A stretch of 64,000 bases of DNA from Ruminococcaceae bacterium AM07-15 (GTDB lineage Bacteria > Bacillota > Clostridia > Oscillospirales > Butyricicoccaceae), in the NCBI GenBank assembly GCA_003477405.1, contig QUDE01000003.1:124001-188000 (forward strand), in the 5' to 3' direction. Shown here piece by piece: positions 6,034-14,523 of this stretch; position 1 is the stretch's first letter; the number at the start of each line of letters is the position of its first letter. The translations under genes and the position numbers were made by a program. Under the pieces are notes generated by a model, which was not told the origin of the DNA, made no database searches, and was given only the letters and a program-made list of their open reading frames with translations.

Positions 6034-8730
6034 CTATTTTTCCCGGGCCTTTTCCAAGGCATGGCCCAGGGCCTGATTCTTGCCCCTGCGGCTTTCCTCC
6101 AGAATCTGGTCGATCTGCTGCTTCACTTGCCCCACCTGGGCGCGCAATTCGGCAGCAGAAATGCGCAACGCACCATGGCCCAGAATGATCACTTGCTCCA
6201 GGTTGTCCGAAGTGGCCACCTGCACCTTGTGATGCCGGGCGATGGAATAGGTGGTTTTTTCAATATAGCTGTCTGCCGTCTCCGCTTCCTTGGTGTACAC
6301 CACATGGATATTGTGGTACCGGCTGACGCTTCCCAGATTCCCCGGCACTTTATAGGCGTCAAAAACCAAGATCACATGGTTTCCCCGGTAGCCCTGATAA
6401 TTGCTGAGGATATCCATCAGGATCTGCCGGGCGGTGTCCATGCTCTTTTGGGCGATGGTTTTCAGCTCATCCCAGGCGAAGATGATATTGTAGCCGTCCA
6501 CCAGCAGATATTCCTCCCGGCGGGCAAGTCCCGGGCCGGAAAGGGTCTGACGCACCGCCGGCTTTTCCTCCTCCGGTTGCTGCGCTGGCTTCTCAGGCGC
6601 CTTTTTGGCCCGGCTTTCAAAATCCCGGCGGCGGATGGGGCCATAGGTCCGCTCATAGATGGCCATCAGCTCTTTGTCCTCTTCCAAAGAGCCGGTATAC
6701 CGGGAAACCGCTGGAGCGGCCGGAGCGGCTTCCACCACTTCCTCCCGCTTCTTTTCCAAAAAAGAGGGCAGGTGCATATATTCCGGCACCTGATCCCACT
6801 TGACGGCAAAGCCTGCCCCATGGGCACAGAACACCGAATCCGGGCTGTTTTCCAGATCCCGCTGGGGATCGTAGCCCATTTGCTCCACTACCTGCTGTTG
6901 GTCGTGGCAGGGAGCATACCCTCCCAATGCCAAAGACAGGCGGCCCTGGCCTTTGGTGTAAGCCGTCACCTGGGCGGCATAATCCCCCAAGGCGGATACC
7001 GGCGCCCGGCCGGTGAGCACGGCTTCTTCGCCCTGATTTTCCGGCGGAGACACCACGCCGCCCATCCGCTGGATGTCGGCCATGGCCCGTCCCACCGCCG
7101 CAGGTGGCAGCTCCAGCCGCAGATCATACCAGGGTTCCAGCAGCACGCTTTCGGCCTGCATCAGTCCTTGCCGCACCGCCCGATAGGTGGCCTGACGGAA
7201 ATCGCCCCCTTCGGTGTGCTTTTCATGAGCCCGTCCTCCCACCAAGGTGATCTTCATATCGGTGATGGGAGAACCGGTGAGCACCCCCAGATGGGTCTTT
7301 TCCTCCAGGTGACTGAGCACCAGCCGCTGCCAGGAACGCTCCAGCACCTCTTCCGGACACTGAACATCAAAACAAAGGCCGCTGCCCCGCTCTCCCGGCT
7401 CCAGAATCAAATGGACTTCGGCATAGTGGCGCAGGGGTTCATAATGCCCCACCCCTTCCACTTTGTTTGCGATGGTCTCTTTGTATACGATGTTCCCCTG
7501 GCCGAAGGACACTTCCATGGAAAACCGCTGGGCAATGACCTTCTGCAAAATTTCCAGCTGCACCTGTCCCATCAGTTGGATGTGGATCTGCCGCAGCTGT
7601 TCATTCCACACCAGATGGAGCTGGGGGTCCTCTTCTTCCAGCTGACGCAGCTGGGAAAGGGCGGTATGGGGATCTTTGTCCGGCGGCAGGATCACCTGAT
7701 AGGTGAGCACTGGCTCCAGCACCGGCAAAGTACTCCCCGCTTCGGCCCCCAGGCCCTCTCCGGCCCAGGTGCGGCTCAGCCCGGTGACGGCGCACACCGT
7801 CCCCGCCGGGGACTGGTCCACCGCCTGGTACCGGGCGCCGGAATAGATGCGGATCTGGTCCACCTTTTCCTCCCAGGGTTCCTCTCCCGCCCGGCCTTTG
7901 CCGGAGAGAAGAGCCTTGACCCGCAAGGTACCCCCTGTCACTTTCAGATAGGTCAACCGGGCCCCTTGCGGGTCCCGTCCGATCTTATAAACCCGGGCGG
8001 CGAACTCCCCGCCATAAGCCCGGGAAGTCGCGTACCGTTCCAGTCCTTCCAGAAGCTCTGTCACCCCTTGCAGCCGGAGAGCCGAACCAAAATAACAGGG
8101 AAACAGCTTCCGCTGGGCAATCAGGCCGGACAAATCCGCTGGTTCCAGCCGCCCTTCTTCCAGATAGGCGGCCATTGTGTCCTCATCGCACAAGGCCGCT
8201 TCTTCCCACAATTCTTCCGGCGGGCGATGAGGATCAAAATCCACACAGCCTCCGTCCAGCTGACGGCGCAGCTGCTCCATCAGGCTCTGCCGGTGAGTGC
8301 CGGGCAAGTCCATTTTATTGATAAAGAGGAATGTGGGAATGTGATACCGGCTCAAAAGACGCCACAGCGTACGGGTGTGGCTCTGCACCCCATCGGTGCC
8401 GCTGATCACCAGCACAGCATAATCCAGCACGCTGAGCACCCGCTCCATCTCGCTGGAAAAATCCACATGGCCGGGGGTATCCAGCAAAGTCACCGGCCTG
8501 TCTCCCATCTGGAAAACAGCCTGTTTGGAAAAAATGGTGATTCCCCGCTGCCGTTCCTGTTCCTCGGTGTCCAAAAACGCATCCTTGTGATCCACCCGCC
8601 CCAGCTTTTTCAGCTGGCCGCTCTGATACAGCATTCCTTCCGACAAAGTGGTTTTCCCCGCGTCCACATGGGCCAACAAGCCAACACATATAGGCCCGCG
8701 GCCTTGCTTTTCTTCCTTCTGTTCGCCCAT
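6034..8730 (-). CDS. Tet(M)/EF-G-like translation GTPase fused to a Rae1/YacP-type NYN endoribonuclease
   Basis: An 898-aa fusion. Residues ~10-660 are an EF-G-like ribosomal-protection GTPase: AHVDAGKTT (G1), ERQRGITIF (switch I), DTPGH (G3), NKMD (G4), plus the EF-G C-terminal domains. After a charged linker, residues ~735-898 form a YacP/Rae1-type NYN domain with LLVDGYN, VFDAY, ETADSYIE and ATSD, carrying the four acidic residues expected for catalysis. The start at 8730 has AAGGTG five bases upstream; two upstream ATGs lack good sites. Tet(M) and Rae1 both act at the ribosomal A site, so a ribosome-dependent mRNA cleavage factor is a plausible role (inference). True tetracycline resistance is not implied. 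Confidence 0.9.
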   Translation of the reverse strand: MGEQKEEKQGRGPICVGLLAHVDAGKTTLSEGMLYQSGQLKKLGRVDHKDAFLDTEEQERQRGITIFSKQAVFQMGDRPVTLLDTPGHVDFSSEMERVLSVLDYAVLVISGTDGVQSHTRTLWRLLSRYHIPTFLFINKMDLPGTHRQSLMEQLRRQLDGGCVDFDPHRPPEELWEEAALCDEDTMAAYLEEGRLEPADLSGLIAQRKLFPCYFGSALRLQGVTELLEGLERYATSRAYGGEFAARVYKIGRDPQGARLTYLKVTGGTLRVKALLSGKGRAGEEPWEEKVDQIRIYSGARYQAVDQSPAGTVCAVTGLSRTWAGEGLGAEAGSTLPVLEPVLTYQVILPPDKDPHTALSQLRQLEEEDPQLHLVWNEQLRQIHIQLMGQVQLEILQKVIAQRFSMEVSFGQGNIVYKETIANKVEGVGHYEPLRHYAEVHLILEPGERGSGLCFDVQCPEEVLERSWQRLVLSHLEEKTHLGVLTGSPITDMKITLVGGRAHEKHTEGGDFRQATYRAVRQGLMQAESVLLEPWYDLRLELPPAAVGRAMADIQRMGGVVSPPENQGEEAVLTGRAPVSALGDYAAQVTAYTKGQGRLSLALGGYAPCHDQQQVVEQMGYDPQRDLENSPDSVFCAHGAGFAVKWDQVPEYMHLPSFLEKKREEVVEAAPAAPAVSRYTGSLEEDKELMAIYERTYGPIRRRDFESRAKKAPEKPAQQPEEEKPAVRQTLSGPGLARREEYLLVDGYNIIFAWDELKTIAQKSMDTARQILMDILSNYQGYRGNHVILVFDAYKVPGNLGSVSRYHNIHVVYTKEAETADSYIEKTTYSIARHHKVQVATSDNLEQVIILGHGALRISAAELRAQVGQVKQQIDQILEESRRGKNQALGHALEKAREK

Positions 8731-8851
8731 ATCCGCACCTTCTCTCATGAAAACATACATAGATTAGTATATCACAAGAGCGGAACATCGTCGAGATAAA
8801 GTATTGGAATTGGTTTCGGACTCTTCGGCAAAAGCCACGAAATGGAAGCGA

Positions 8852-8880
8852 TTGACACCGCTTCTCACTTGTAGTAAAAT
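8852..8880 (+). promoter_or_regulatory. Sigma-A promoter of the first EAL gene
   Basis: TTGACA at 8852-8857 and TAAAAT at 8875-8880 are spaced by 17 bp. Transcription would start near 8887, giving a leader of about 115 nt. Confidence 0.8.
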
Positions 8881-8911
8881 CATAAGAACCATAGGAATAG
8901 AAAATGTTTCA

Positions 8912-8977
8912 CCGTGATGGGGCAAATGGGGGTTTGCCTGGCCGGTGGCGCGACTTCGCAGCCATCCTGGCCCACGG
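8912..8977 (+). ncRNA. Structured 5' leader, possible cis-regulatory RNA
   Basis: Within the predicted 5' UTR, P1 pairs CCGTG 8912-8916 with CACGG 8973-8977. P2 pairs GGCAAA 8921-8926 with TTTGCC 8933-8938. P3 stacks GGCC 8940-8943/8969-8972, a 6-bp helix 8944-8949/8961-8966, and GCG/CGC 8950-8952/8957-8959. This makes a compact three-way junction just upstream of a GGDEF/EAL gene. It does not match the conserved bases I know for c-di-GMP-I or -II riboswitches. The frame is also open through it, so a coding explanation is not excluded. Confidence 0.5.
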
Positions 8978-9002
8978 CCTGACAGATAGAGAGATGTGGC
9001 CT

Positions 9003-11864
9003 ATGAAGTATATGAAGAATTTTACAGCTTCGCTGGTTCTCTGTGCCATTTTGTTTTGTGATTTAATGTCCATTCATGCACAGGAGACATCGGAAAAAGT
9101 TGTCCGGGTGGGTTTTCCCATTCAGCCCGGTATGTCCTATATCGATGAAAACGGGAACTATGCCGGCTATATGGTGGATTATCTCAACCAGTTGACCTTG
9201 TTTACCGACTGGAAAATTGAATATGTGCAAGCGGAAGGGGACCTGAACACCCAGCTTTCCACTTTGCTCCAGATGCTGCAAGATGGTGAGATTGACATGA
9301 TGGGCACCATGAACCGTACCGCCGCTTTGGAAGAGATGTATCTGTATCCCAATTACAGCTACGGCTCCACCCACACTGTACTGGCCGTGCGGGATGATTC
9401 CAGCTACATTTCAGAAGATTTTTCCCAATGGGATGGCATAACTGTAGCTTCCTACCCCGGCCTGTCCGCCCGAATGAAGCAATTGGAGCAATACGCTCAA
9501 ATCAACGGCTTCACCTATCAGGTGGTCAACTATGACACATACGATCAGGTCATCGATGCAGTCTTTAACGGTGAAGTGGATGCCGTGCCCCAAGTAGACA
9601 TTTCTCTTCCCGAAGGCTGGAGAAACATCGGCCGCTTTTCCCCTTCGCCCTATTATTTCGCCCTTGCTCCGGGGCGCCAGGATCTGCTCCCTGAGCTCAA
9701 CAATGCTTTGGAGATCGTCACCACATCCTACAAAAATTTGCAGGATGAATTGTATGAACGCTATTTCCTGGATATGGATTTTTTCCGTCTCTCGAAAGAG
9801 GAGGAGGAATACATTCAATTCCTTGGTTCTCTGCGGGTGTTGTTTTTCACCGGAAATGCTCCATTCCAATATATACATGACGATCAGCTGATCGGTTTTG
9901 CAGTGGAGTATTTCAGCGGCTTTGCCGAAAGCGTGGGTCTGCAATATCAGGCGGTGGTGGAAGACGATCTGGAAGATGCCGTCGAACTGGTGCAAAATGG
10001 CCAGGTGGATCTGATCGCCTGCATTGCAACCGATTCTCCGCTGGCCTACGAAGACGGCATCCGTCTGTCCCTTCCCTATTTCAACAGCTATGCCATTCTC
10101 ACATATTCGGAAGAGCATGATGCAACGGATCAGTGCTCGCTGAACGCTGACATGAACACCGAAGAAGCTCTGGAGGACATCCTGTCCGATAATTGTTCCA
10201 CCTGGATCGATGGCTATTCTTTGAACTATTACCTGCGCAAAAAAGCGGTCTATGACCACATCGTGACAGACTGGGCCGATACCAAGGATTTCTCTTATGC
10301 AGTGGCCGTGACGAACACCATCCCCAATGCCAATATGATGGTGTCCCTTTTGAATCAGTATGCCAGCTCTCTTCCCGATGAGGATATTCAGGCCCGTTTG
10401 TCCACCTATCTTTTGGATCGGGTGGAATATACACCCATAGAATGGCTGCTGGCCAACCGGGCCGCCATTGTGGTGACCGTTGTCAGTCTTCTCTTTGTCA
10501 TTGTGGGGTTCCTGTTTTACAATTACCGCAAAAAAATGGAATACAAAAACCTGGTCAATGAAAACAAACTGCTTCACCTTTCCATTTATGACGAATTGAC
10601 CGGCGCCTACAACCGTGGCTATTTCTATAAGCTTATGGAACAAAAGGCAAAGCAACCGGAATCCGGTGCCCTTGTGGCTTTGAATGTGCGCAACTTCAAG
10701 TACATCAACGACACCTATGGTATGCAGCGGGCCGACCAGCTCCTTTGTAAAATCAAGGAGATTCTGGATGCCAATCTGCGGGAGAAAGAGCTGCTTTGCC
10801 GCCCCACCGCGGACTGCTTCTATCTTTTCATTCTGGAAAGCCAACCGCTGGACATCCAGCGCCGCATCAACAGCCTGCAAGCCCATCTCAAGATCATGGC
10901 GGAAGATTTCCTGGATGGTTACCGGATCTCCTTTTATTGCGGCGCCGTTTCTTCCACCACTTCTCCCGATGTGACCAACATCCAATCCAATCTGAATAGC
11001 CTGATGGTTGCTCTGTCTCACGCCCGGCAGACGGGAGATTCTACCGTGTGCATCTATGACAAAGAAATGCACAAAGAGGAACAGCTGCGCCAATATATCG
11101 AAGCCAATATGATCCGCGCTCTGGAGGAAAACGAATACCAGGTGTATCTGCAGCCCAAAATGAATCTGCGCACCGGAAAAATCGACAGTGCAGAAGCTCT
11201 GGTGCGATGGCAGACAAAAGAACGGGGCCTGCTCTTCCCCAATCAGTTTATCCCCCTGTTTGAGCAAAATGGTTTCTGCAAACAGCTGGATCTGTATATG
11301 TTGGAAAAAGTGTGCCAGCTGCTGCGCAGCTGGATGGATCAGGGAATTGCTCCCATCACCATTTCCATCAATCAGACCAAATCCCTGTTCGTCAGCGACG
11401 ATTATGTGGAAAAACTGCTGGAAATCACCTCCCGCTATGAGGTTTCCCCCCAGTATATCGTACTGGAGATCCTGGAAGGCCTGGCCTTTGAAAACCTGGC
11501 CCAGCTCAATGATACCATTTCCCTTCTGAATCGGGCCGGGTTCCGTGTATCCATGGATGACTTCGGCTCTGGTTACTCCTCTTTGAACACCTTGGGTAAG
11601 CTCCATGTGGATCAGATCAAGCTGGATCGTATGTTCCTGATGGATCTGCGAAGAGAGCAGAGAAGTTCTCAATATGAAGTGATGTCTCTGATTTTTGCAT
11701 TGGCCAAAAAGTTGGGGACCGAGACGGTGACCGAAGGCGTGGAAACAAAAGAAGACGAAGATCTGATTTTGTCCATGGGCTGTGATTATGGCCAAGGCTA
11801 CTGTTACAGCAAACCCATCCCAGCGGATGATTTCCTCACCGCTTTTCTGAAAAACAACGAATAA
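9003..11864 (+). CDS. Periplasmic-binding-domain sensor with degenerate GGDEF and EAL domains
   Basis: A 953-aa protein. It has a signal sequence (residues ~1-27), two tandem family-3 solute-binding domains (~35-500), a transmembrane segment (AAIVVTVVSLLFVIVGFLF), a GGDEF domain and an EAL domain. The GGDEF signature is replaced by PTADCF and the usual Asp of the metal site is altered (NVRNFKYIND), so cyclase activity is unlikely. The EAL domain keeps EALVRW, SINQT, LEILEG, DDFGSGYSS, IKLDR and TEGVET, so it is probably an active c-di-GMP phosphodiesterase regulated by an extracellular small ligand. The start is uncertain; ATGs at 8994, 9003 and 9012 are possible. Confidence 0.88.
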   Translation: MKYMKNFTASLVLCAILFCDLMSIHAQETSEKVVRVGFPIQPGMSYIDENGNYAGYMVDYLNQLTLFTDWKIEYVQAEGDLNTQLSTLLQMLQDGEIDMMGTMNRTAALEEMYLYPNYSYGSTHTVLAVRDDSSYISEDFSQWDGITVASYPGLSARMKQLEQYAQINGFTYQVVNYDTYDQVIDAVFNGEVDAVPQVDISLPEGWRNIGRFSPSPYYFALAPGRQDLLPELNNALEIVTTSYKNLQDELYERYFLDMDFFRLSKEEEEYIQFLGSLRVLFFTGNAPFQYIHDDQLIGFAVEYFSGFAESVGLQYQAVVEDDLEDAVELVQNGQVDLIACIATDSPLAYEDGIRLSLPYFNSYAILTYSEEHDATDQCSLNADMNTEEALEDILSDNCSTWIDGYSLNYYLRKKAVYDHIVTDWADTKDFSYAVAVTNTIPNANMMVSLLNQYASSLPDEDIQARLSTYLLDRVEYTPIEWLLANRAAIVVTVVSLLFVIVGFLFYNYRKKMEYKNLVNENKLLHLSIYDELTGAYNRGYFYKLMEQKAKQPESGALVALNVRNFKYINDTYGMQRADQLLCKIKEILDANLREKELLCRPTADCFYLFILESQPLDIQRRINSLQAHLKIMAEDFLDGYRISFYCGAVSSTTSPDVTNIQSNLNSLMVALSHARQTGDSTVCIYDKEMHKEEQLRQYIEANMIRALEENEYQVYLQPKMNLRTGKIDSAEALVRWQTKERGLLFPNQFIPLFEQNGFCKQLDLYMLEKVCQLLRSWMDQGIAPITISINQTKSLFVSDDYVEKLLEITSRYEVSPQYIVLEILEGLAFENLAQLNDTISLLNRAGFRVSMDDFGSGYSSLNTLGKLHVDQIKLDRMFLMDLRREQRSSQYEVMSLIFALAKKLGTETVTEGVETKEDEDLILSMGCDYGQGYCYSKPIPADDFLTAFLKNNE

Positions 11865-11867
11865 CAT

Positions 11868-11901
11868 AAAAAAGTGGGCGTTTTCAAAACGCCCACTTTT
11901 T
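11868..11901. terminator. Bidirectional terminator between the two EAL genes
   Basis: A long stem, AAAAAGTGGGCGTTTT paired with AAAACGCCCACTTTTT, lies between the convergent stops. Confidence 0.92.
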
Positions 11902-11970
11902 ATTATTTTTGGGGGTATCGCCGTCAAAGAAAGGTATGTTCTTTCCCCATCCATCCCGACAGAGCGAATT

Positions 11971-14262
11971 TTACAGCGAAACCGGTCCTGTTTCGGCCTC
12001 CAAAAAGGATTTGGTAAACTCTTTGGCAGAAATGGGCTTACTGTAATAATAACCCTGCCCATAATCGCAATGCATCTCCTGCATCATTTGTACATGATCG
12101 GCGGTTTCGATCCCTTCGGCCACAGTGGAAATTTTCAGCCGCTTGGCCACTTCGATCACCACTTCCAGGATCTTACGATTGTTCTCTGTGCTGTGGTCGG
12201 CCTGGAGCAGGAAGGAGCGATCCAGCTTCAGTTCATCAATGGGAAGCTGGCTGAGCGTGGTGAGAGAAGCATAGCCGCTTCCAAAGTCGTCCATGGATAC
12301 CCGGAAGCCATAATCGTGCAGCTGCCGGATCTTCTGGGACACCTGCTCCGGATTTTCCAGCGCAAGGCCTTCCAGAATCTCCAGCACGATGAAACTGCTG
12401 GCCACATCATAGCGCTGGGCAATGGCACAGATACGCTCCACATAGTCCTCTTCATAAAAGAGTAGTTTGGTCTGGTTCACCGAAATAGGCACGGGCGAAA
12501 GCCCGGCATCCATCCAGGAACGGATCTGGTTGCAGGCCTGTTCCACCATATAATAGTCCAGATGAATGCAAAATCCATTGCGCTCAAAAACGGGAATGAA
12601 CTGATCGGGGAAAATGATCTGTTTTCCCCCCACCAGCCAGCGCACCAACGCCTCGGCCCCGCTGAGCTTTCCACTCTTCAGATCCATTTTAGGCTGAAGA
12701 TACATCTGGAATTCTCCGTTCTGAAGAGCTGCTTCCATATGGTTTTCAATATAATTTTGCATTTTTTCTTTTTCGTGGATGCTGGCGTCATAAAAAGCAA
12801 TATTGGCCCGCTGCGTCTGCTTTGCGTTGCTGAGCGCCAGCATGACATGGCTCATCAGCTCTTCATTGGGGCTTTTGCTGACACAGTCCACGGTGGAAGC
12901 ACAGCCACAATAAAAAACAATGGGGTAATTGGAGGGAATGCTTGGACTGCAATGGCAGGCCTCTTCGCAGATGCGCTCCAATCGCTGACTCACTGCCTCC
13001 TGATCCAATGTTTTCAAGGCCAGCACAAAGGTATCCGCCGTATCACGGCAGAAAAATTCTCCCGCCTCCATATGACTTTTCAAAACATTGCAGATATCTT
13101 TCAACAGCTGGTTGGAACGATCCGGACTAAACAGCTCGTTAATGTATTTGAACTTGCGGATATTGATGGCGGCCGCAGTATATTCCATATTCTTCTTGCG
13201 GCTTTGGTCCAAAAGCTGAAAAAATTTGTGCCGGTTATAGGCTCCGGTCAGCCTGTCATGGTACGCACTTTGACGGAGCCGGATATTATAGCGGTGGTTC
13301 ATCAAAAGCGCCGCCATCACAAACAGCAGAGAAGTACCTGCAAACAACACTCCAATCATGCGAGCATTGTATACCATGCCTGAAACGGCATCGCTGATCC
13401 CCTGGTCGGTATCCACAATAACGATATTATCCGAATACGCATCCATGGCCATGACGCAGGCATAAAAAGTCAGGCCATTCATTTCAAATTTGAAAAATTG
13501 GGTGTCATCTGTCAACAAGGCCTGGGCAAATTGGTCCCGCAGGTCGTCATTCAAAGCATCCGACTCTTCCAGCTCATAAAACCCCTCTGTTTGATAGGTT
13601 CTTGTGGAAGCCAGTACTTTTCCATCTTCGCTGAGCACGGCCGCTGCGCCGCCATCACTGACCGAGCCGACGGAGGACAAAATATTCGCATAGGACTCTG
13701 TGCTCACTGAGCAAGCCAGAACACCGCTGATTTCCCCGCCAGTCAATATGGGTGTTGCATAGCCCAGGGTGTTATATCCCAGCACAGGATCATAAAAAGC
13801 CTGGGAACAATAGGATTTCCCCTCCATGGCCTGCTGGATAGCGTACTGCATCTCTTCTGTCTCATCTTCCAGTTGAAGGGGGACCAGCTGTCCCTGGGGA
13901 TTCAGCTGCACACTCTCTCCATTCAGAGGAAAGTAACACAATCGGACAAAATCTGCCGCCTTGCCTGCATCCCAAAGATTCCACAAAAGATACTCCGTCC
14001 CCTGGGGCGTGATATCTTGTGTAGTGGTATCAGCCAGCATACAGGCCATCGCCCGAAGGGTCTGCAAATCGGCATTCATTTTAAAAACAAAGGATTTATT
14101 GTATTGCACCGCTCGTTCTGCCAATCGGCCCTGTATGGATTCCTCATACAAATTTGTCACCGACTGAAACAAATAGCGGGAAATGCTTCCAATCAACAAA
14201 AAAACCACAATGAAAACGACGGCCAGTTTTTTGAGATTGGATCGAATCTTCTGTTCATCCAT
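11971..14262 (-). CDS. Cache-type sensor with degenerate GGDEF and EAL domains
   Basis: A 763-aa protein. A transmembrane helix at ~12-33, an extracytoplasmic Cache-like domain (~35-285), a second helix at ~290-315, then GGDEF and EAL domains. The GGDEF motif is DTADTF, degenerate in the same way as in the neighbouring EAL protein. EAL residues are kept: EALVRW, SVNQT, LEILEG, DDFGSGYASL, LKLDR, AEGIET. It is therefore likely a phosphodiesterase. The ATG at 14262 has AAGAAGG seven bases upstream. It is convergent with its paralogue and shares a terminator with it. Confidence 0.9.
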   Translation of the reverse strand: MDEQKIRSNLKKLAVVFIVVFLLIGSISRYLFQSVTNLYEESIQGRLAERAVQYNKSFVFKMNADLQTLRAMACMLADTTTQDITPQGTEYLLWNLWDAGKAADFVRLCYFPLNGESVQLNPQGQLVPLQLEDETEEMQYAIQQAMEGKSYCSQAFYDPVLGYNTLGYATPILTGGEISGVLACSVSTESYANILSSVGSVSDGGAAAVLSEDGKVLASTRTYQTEGFYELEESDALNDDLRDQFAQALLTDDTQFFKFEMNGLTFYACVMAMDAYSDNIVIVDTDQGISDAVSGMVYNARMIGVLFAGTSLLFVMAALLMNHRYNIRLRQSAYHDRLTGAYNRHKFFQLLDQSRKKNMEYTAAAINIRKFKYINELFSPDRSNQLLKDICNVLKSHMEAGEFFCRDTADTFVLALKTLDQEAVSQRLERICEEACHCSPSIPSNYPIVFYCGCASTVDCVSKSPNEELMSHVMLALSNAKQTQRANIAFYDASIHEKEKMQNYIENHMEAALQNGEFQMYLQPKMDLKSGKLSGAEALVRWLVGGKQIIFPDQFIPVFERNGFCIHLDYYMVEQACNQIRSWMDAGLSPVPISVNQTKLLFYEEDYVERICAIAQRYDVASSFIVLEILEGLALENPEQVSQKIRQLHDYGFRVSMDDFGSGYASLTTLSQLPIDELKLDRSFLLQADHSTENNRKILEVVIEVAKRLKISTVAEGIETADHVQMMQEMHCDYGQGYYYSKPISAKEFTKSFLEAETGPVSL

Positions 14263-14366
14263 CAAAATACCTTCTTCAAGGAATCGACCATCCGGTCTAT
14301 ACTGGAAAACCCCAGCTTACCGGCTAATATAGTTAAAATCAATATTTGAGAAAAAAATCAATTCCT

Positions 14367-14394
14367 ATTTTATAATTTTTCTCCGGAGTGTCAA
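14367..14394 (-). promoter_or_regulatory. Promoter of the Cache-GGDEF-EAL gene
   Basis: Minus-strand TTGACA (14394-14389) and TAAAAT (14372-14367) are separated by 16 bp, leaving an AT-rich leader of ~95 nt with nothing further recognised. Confidence 0.65.
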
Positions 14395-14440
14395 GGCCAT
14401 TTGTTCTTTTTTTCCATTTTTCCTTAAAAATATACACATC

Positions 14441-14522
14441 AGAGTGCCCCGGCCATTGGCCGGGGCACTCTTCTCTCATAAATATTCCAAATGTTCATTA
14501 AAGCAGGAAAACCTGTTTCCTG
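14441..14522. terminator. Two hairpins downstream of the S41 lipoprotein gene
   Basis: A stem CAGGAAA/TTTCCTG (14504-14522) sits right at the stop codon. A perfect 14-bp stem (AGAGTGCCCCGGCC and complement, 14441-14471) follows on the minus strand. The second is GC-rich and lacks an immediate U-tract. Confidence 0.75.
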
Positions 14523-14523
14523 T

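Noticed and set aside
5757..6062. Minus-strand frames through the three dispersed elements encoding related peptides (KACMQPL-type)
   Set aside because: The same frame appears in all copies, but so do perfect hairpins with compensatory changes; there is no ribosome site, and the frames end in different terminator sequence. Structure explains the conservation better than coding.
6034..8730. A tetracycline resistance gene tet(M)/tet(O)
   Set aside because: The GTPase half resembles the family, but it is divergent and fused to an NYN nuclease. Resistance cannot be claimed from this.
8912..8977. A c-di-GMP-I or c-di-GMP-II riboswitch
   Set aside because: The helices are convincing, but the conserved aptamer bases I know for both classes are absent, so I kept it as an unassigned structured leader.
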